Origin: Diplonema japonicum | Taxonomy: Eukaryota > Euglenozoa > Diplonemea > Diplonemida > Diplonemidae | Assembly (NCBI GenBank): GCA_964019335.1 | Contig: OZ025693.1 | Span: 186,001-250,000, forward strand | DNA length: 64,000 bases | Direction of reading: 5' to 3' | Shown: positions 61,948 through 64,000 of the stretch, in pieces | How positions within the stretch are numbered: the first letter of the stretch is position 1 | Layout: every line of letters starts with the position of its first letter | Notes under the pieces: model-generated | The model's input: only the letters and a program-made list of their open reading frames with translations | Told to the model about the DNA's origin: nothing | The model's database searches: none | Translations under genes and position numbers: made by a program

Positions 61948-62422
61948 GGGTTTCTTTTAAAAGGAATGTGGAATAAAAGGGAGAACGAAAAAAAATAGAC
62001 ATTTTTCATTTCTAATTTCCCCTTTTCTTTTTTTTGCAGTTCCCTCCTTCGCTTGCTGCTAAAGTAGGGGGGGGGGGGGGGGGGACTTGATATACCAAAT
62101 ACTCTGTGCACCTAACAAAACAGAAGATAAAAAGAAAACAGAAAAAGAAGAAGAAGAAAAAAAAAGGCAAGGTAAGAATTTTTTAAAGAACTTTTTTTTT
62201 TTCTTTCCCCTGGCAACTGTTCGATTCTAAAAATAAAAATAAAAAAACACAAGGCCCCCCTGTGGGAATGTAGAGGGAAAAAAAAAAAAAAAAAGAGTAG
62301 GTTTTTTTTAGCATTTATTTATACACACGGTATATCCTGGGATAAATACTGCATGTGTTACCACTACTCTTTTTTACTGTATTTAACAAGTACTCTGAGC
62401 AGTACTTGTTAAATACAAATTG

Positions 62423-62462
<40 letters not shown>

Positions 62463-62536
62463 ATGCGGCGCTTGCTTTGTTTATGCGGCATCAAGTGGAT
62501 TTTAACACAATCGGCGAAGTGCGTTAATAATCCCAA

Positions 62537-62577
<41 letters not shown>

Positions 62578-62681
62578 ACGACAGAAAAAGCATCAAGAGC
62601 CAAACTGCAAAATCGAATAGGTACTAGAGCCCGGATTGTGGAATAAAAAAAAAAAAAAAGGCGCCATGTGAGACCTGCAAC

Positions 62682-62717
<36 letters not shown>

Positions 62718-62858
62718 GAAAGATATCTTGCGGGGCTGAAGGGTGTGTGTGTGTGTGTGTGCGGCCAATTAAATGACGCGAGTTGTGCTATTTCCCAGCA
62801 ACAACATCAAACAAAAAAAAAAAAAAAAAAAAAAAAAACCCTCTCCCTCCCCTCCCTT
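61888..62858. other. intergenic DNA with long homopolymers, GT repeats and a hairpin
   Basis: Contains G-runs near 61930 and 62071, A-runs of over 30 nt near 62425 and 62540, a (GT)n near 62744-62760 and the perfect hairpin at 62378-62417. No gene recognised. Confidence 0.6.
62378..62417. other. Perfect 17-bp inverted repeat (6-nt loop)
   Basis: Arms TGTATTTAACAAGTACT and AGTACTTGTTAAATACA flank CTGAGC. It stands in the gap between the DUF2045-PH gene and the 51-residue gene, followed by a long A-run. It could be an RNA hairpin in a 3' UTR or intercistronic region, or a small fold-back. Confidence 0.9.
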
Positions 62859-64000
62859 TCAAACAGGCACGACCAAAAATCGCGATATTTGATCAATAAA
62901 CACACGTAGCTCAGCATCGGTCGGAAAACCAAAATGATAAGATTTATCCATAGCCGACTGTGGCCTCCGGGGAGTGGTGGGGTGCACCTCTAACACAAAC
63001 GGAGTAGAAGAAGAAGGAGACGACCGCAAGCGCCGCACCAACTTGGCAGACTTAAGATAACATGTTCCCCTAACTACGGCTTGAGGTGTGGCGTCGGCGA
63101 AGTAATGCAAAAAACCAGCAGGTGTGATGACTATCATACGTTGCTTGTAAGCTTGCTGGCCAAGAACACGTTTCCCAGCACGTTTTGAGAGCCATCCGTT
63201 CCACGAACATCCCAGCACAGCGTCAACATATAACAACGAGCTGAAAAATGATTCGTACCAAATATTCTTGTCCCGCTGGTCCCTCGGCGACGTTATATCC
63301 GTTCCTTGTGCATCGAACAGCGCTTGGTACTCTTCTTCTGTGAGTTCCAACGTGTTGGTTTTCGTTTTGACAGGTGACGATGGTGGTAATGATGCTTCAG
63401 AAGAACCGCTGGGAGATTGCGGAATCCGTATCCATTCCTCTGCTGGGGTTTTTTCGAGTTTTAATATACTGCTCACAACGTGTAGCTGGCTTGCTGCAAT
63501 GCACGGGAGGCAGCATTGCAAGGCTGGTGTTGTTGCTTGGGAAACACGGTCGCCGCGGCCTTCAATTTTCTGTCTGGTTTTTCTCGCAAGGCGTGTGATG
63601 CGGTTCCTCGCCTTTTGGATGTCGATGTCGCACCCGACTTCTTCTTCCGGAGCAACCGACACCGCCAGGACAAGGTTCCCCGTCCCGCCCGGTCCCTTCA
63701 CAACAATATCCTCCACATGATCCACACGGTTCCCCCCGGCTTGGTACTGAAACTTCCGAGCGATTTGTTGGTACGCAAGTTTTCCCTTTACAATTTGAAC
63801 CCTCCCCGCTGGCGACAACGCTGAAATTTCAACAGCCCAGGATTGTCCGTATTGAAGCCGCATTTCACCAAATGCCGATTCATAATCTTCAATATTAAAG
63901 TATATATCAGGGTACGTGTCTTCATATGTGATTTCCTTTCCGTTGTTTGGGCTGCGTACTTTTCTAGGCGATGCGAAGACCTCCTTGGAGACCCAGTGGA
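62859..64000 (-). CDS. DUF2045 (KIAA0930-like) protein with C-terminal PH domain, partial
   Basis: The open frame continues past the right edge of the window, so the N-terminus is missing. KEVFASPRK, then YPDIYFNIEDYESAFGEM, GKLAYQQIARKF and VVKGPGGTGNLVLAVSV match the order of KIAA0930/DUF2045 proteins (VFASPSK, YPNIFF, MKGPQGKGHAEMAVS). After a serine-rich linker and EEYQALFD, a PH domain starts near WNGWLSKRAGKRVLGQQAYK, includes MIVITPAGFLHYF and ends with the helix DAELRVFIDQISRFL. DUF2045 function is unknown; a PH domain suggests phosphoinositide membrane binding. I know of no PH domain in the animal protein, so this looks like a lineage-specific fusion. Confidence 0.72.
   Translation of the reverse strand, partial: HWVSKEVFASPRKVRSPNNGKEITYEDTYPDIYFNIEDYESAFGEMRLQYGQSWAVEISALSPAGRVQIVKGKLAYQQIARKFQYQAGGNRVDHVEDIVVKGPGGTGNLVLAVSVAPEEEVGCDIDIQKARNRITRLARKTRQKIEGRGDRVSQATTPALQCCLPCIAASQLHVVSSILKLEKTPAEEWIRIPQSPSGSSEASLPPSSPVKTKTNTLELTEEEYQALFDAQGTDITSPRDQRDKNIWYESFFSSLLYVDAVLGCSWNGWLSKRAGKRVLGQQAYKQRMIVITPAGFLHYFADATPQAVVRGTCYLKSAKLVRRLRSSPSSSTPFVLEVHPTTPRRPQSAMDKSYHFGFPTDAELRVFIDQISRFLVVPV

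Overview
This is a eukaryotic (protist) nuclear window. The evidence is spliceosomal GT-AG introns, eukaryote-only genes (dynactin, WAVE complex, eIF2A, SCYL1, a kinesin, FYVE, KEOPS, autophagy E2), long A/T homopolymers and many retroposed or TIR-bounded elements. Every well-supported host gene lies on the minus strand over about 57 kb, and several start codons sit just downstream of a pyrimidine tract ending in AG. Strand polarity plus acceptor-like leaders suggest spliced-leader trans-splicing. With a bacterial-type cardiolipin synthase this leads me towards a euglenozoan, possibly diplonemid-like, organism, but that placement is weakly supported.

Layout: 1-7.2 kb is repeat-rich. It holds a 1.29-kb TIR element with a SANT/zinc-ribbon reading frame, a short deletion derivative of it, interspersed repeats, a 200-N assembly gap and a 5'-truncated non-LTR retrotransposon. 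7.5-18.6 kb carries an LRR-GRDP protein, a GPR180/TMEM145-like 7TM protein, La, an acidic/basic nuclear-type protein, RRP9, Cgi121 and dynamitin. 18.6-20.4 kb is a decayed piggyBac copy with intact TTAA and inverted repeats. 20.4-33 kb has a YbjQ-like protein, cardiolipin synthase, a papain-family and a pepsin-family protease, a coiled-coil protein, a LisH-RasGEF and eIF2A. 33.3-39.4 kb is one giant gene joining a TRPM-type SLOG (LSDAT) domain to two SLATT-like membrane modules. 40-42.8 kb has a tail-anchored ankyrin protein, ATG3 and BRK1. 43-46.8 kb is repeats, including a second TIR element with a SAP-domain frame. 46.8-64 kb has FYVE, a small mitochondrial-type protein, an OPR/FASTK-like protein, a spermidine synthase, a divergent kinesin, a SCYL1 pseudokinase, CDP-DAG synthase, a 51-residue membrane protein and a DUF2045-PH protein cut by the window edge.

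I rebuilt 16 spliced genes with 24 introns by hand; each spliced coding length is a multiple of three. Introns are 35-74 bp apart from one of 311 bp, 20 of 24 donors begin GTAT, and in 14 of 16 genes the coding part of the last exon is only 33-141 nt. Functional themes are RNA metabolism and translation (La, RRP9, eIF2A, KEOPS, OPR-like), membrane lipid synthesis (CDP-DAG synthase feeding cardiolipin synthase), lysosome/autophagy (two proteases, ATG3, FYVE), and cytoskeleton/trafficking (dynamitin, BRK1, kinesin, SCYL1). All calls come from reading the sequence; no database search was run.
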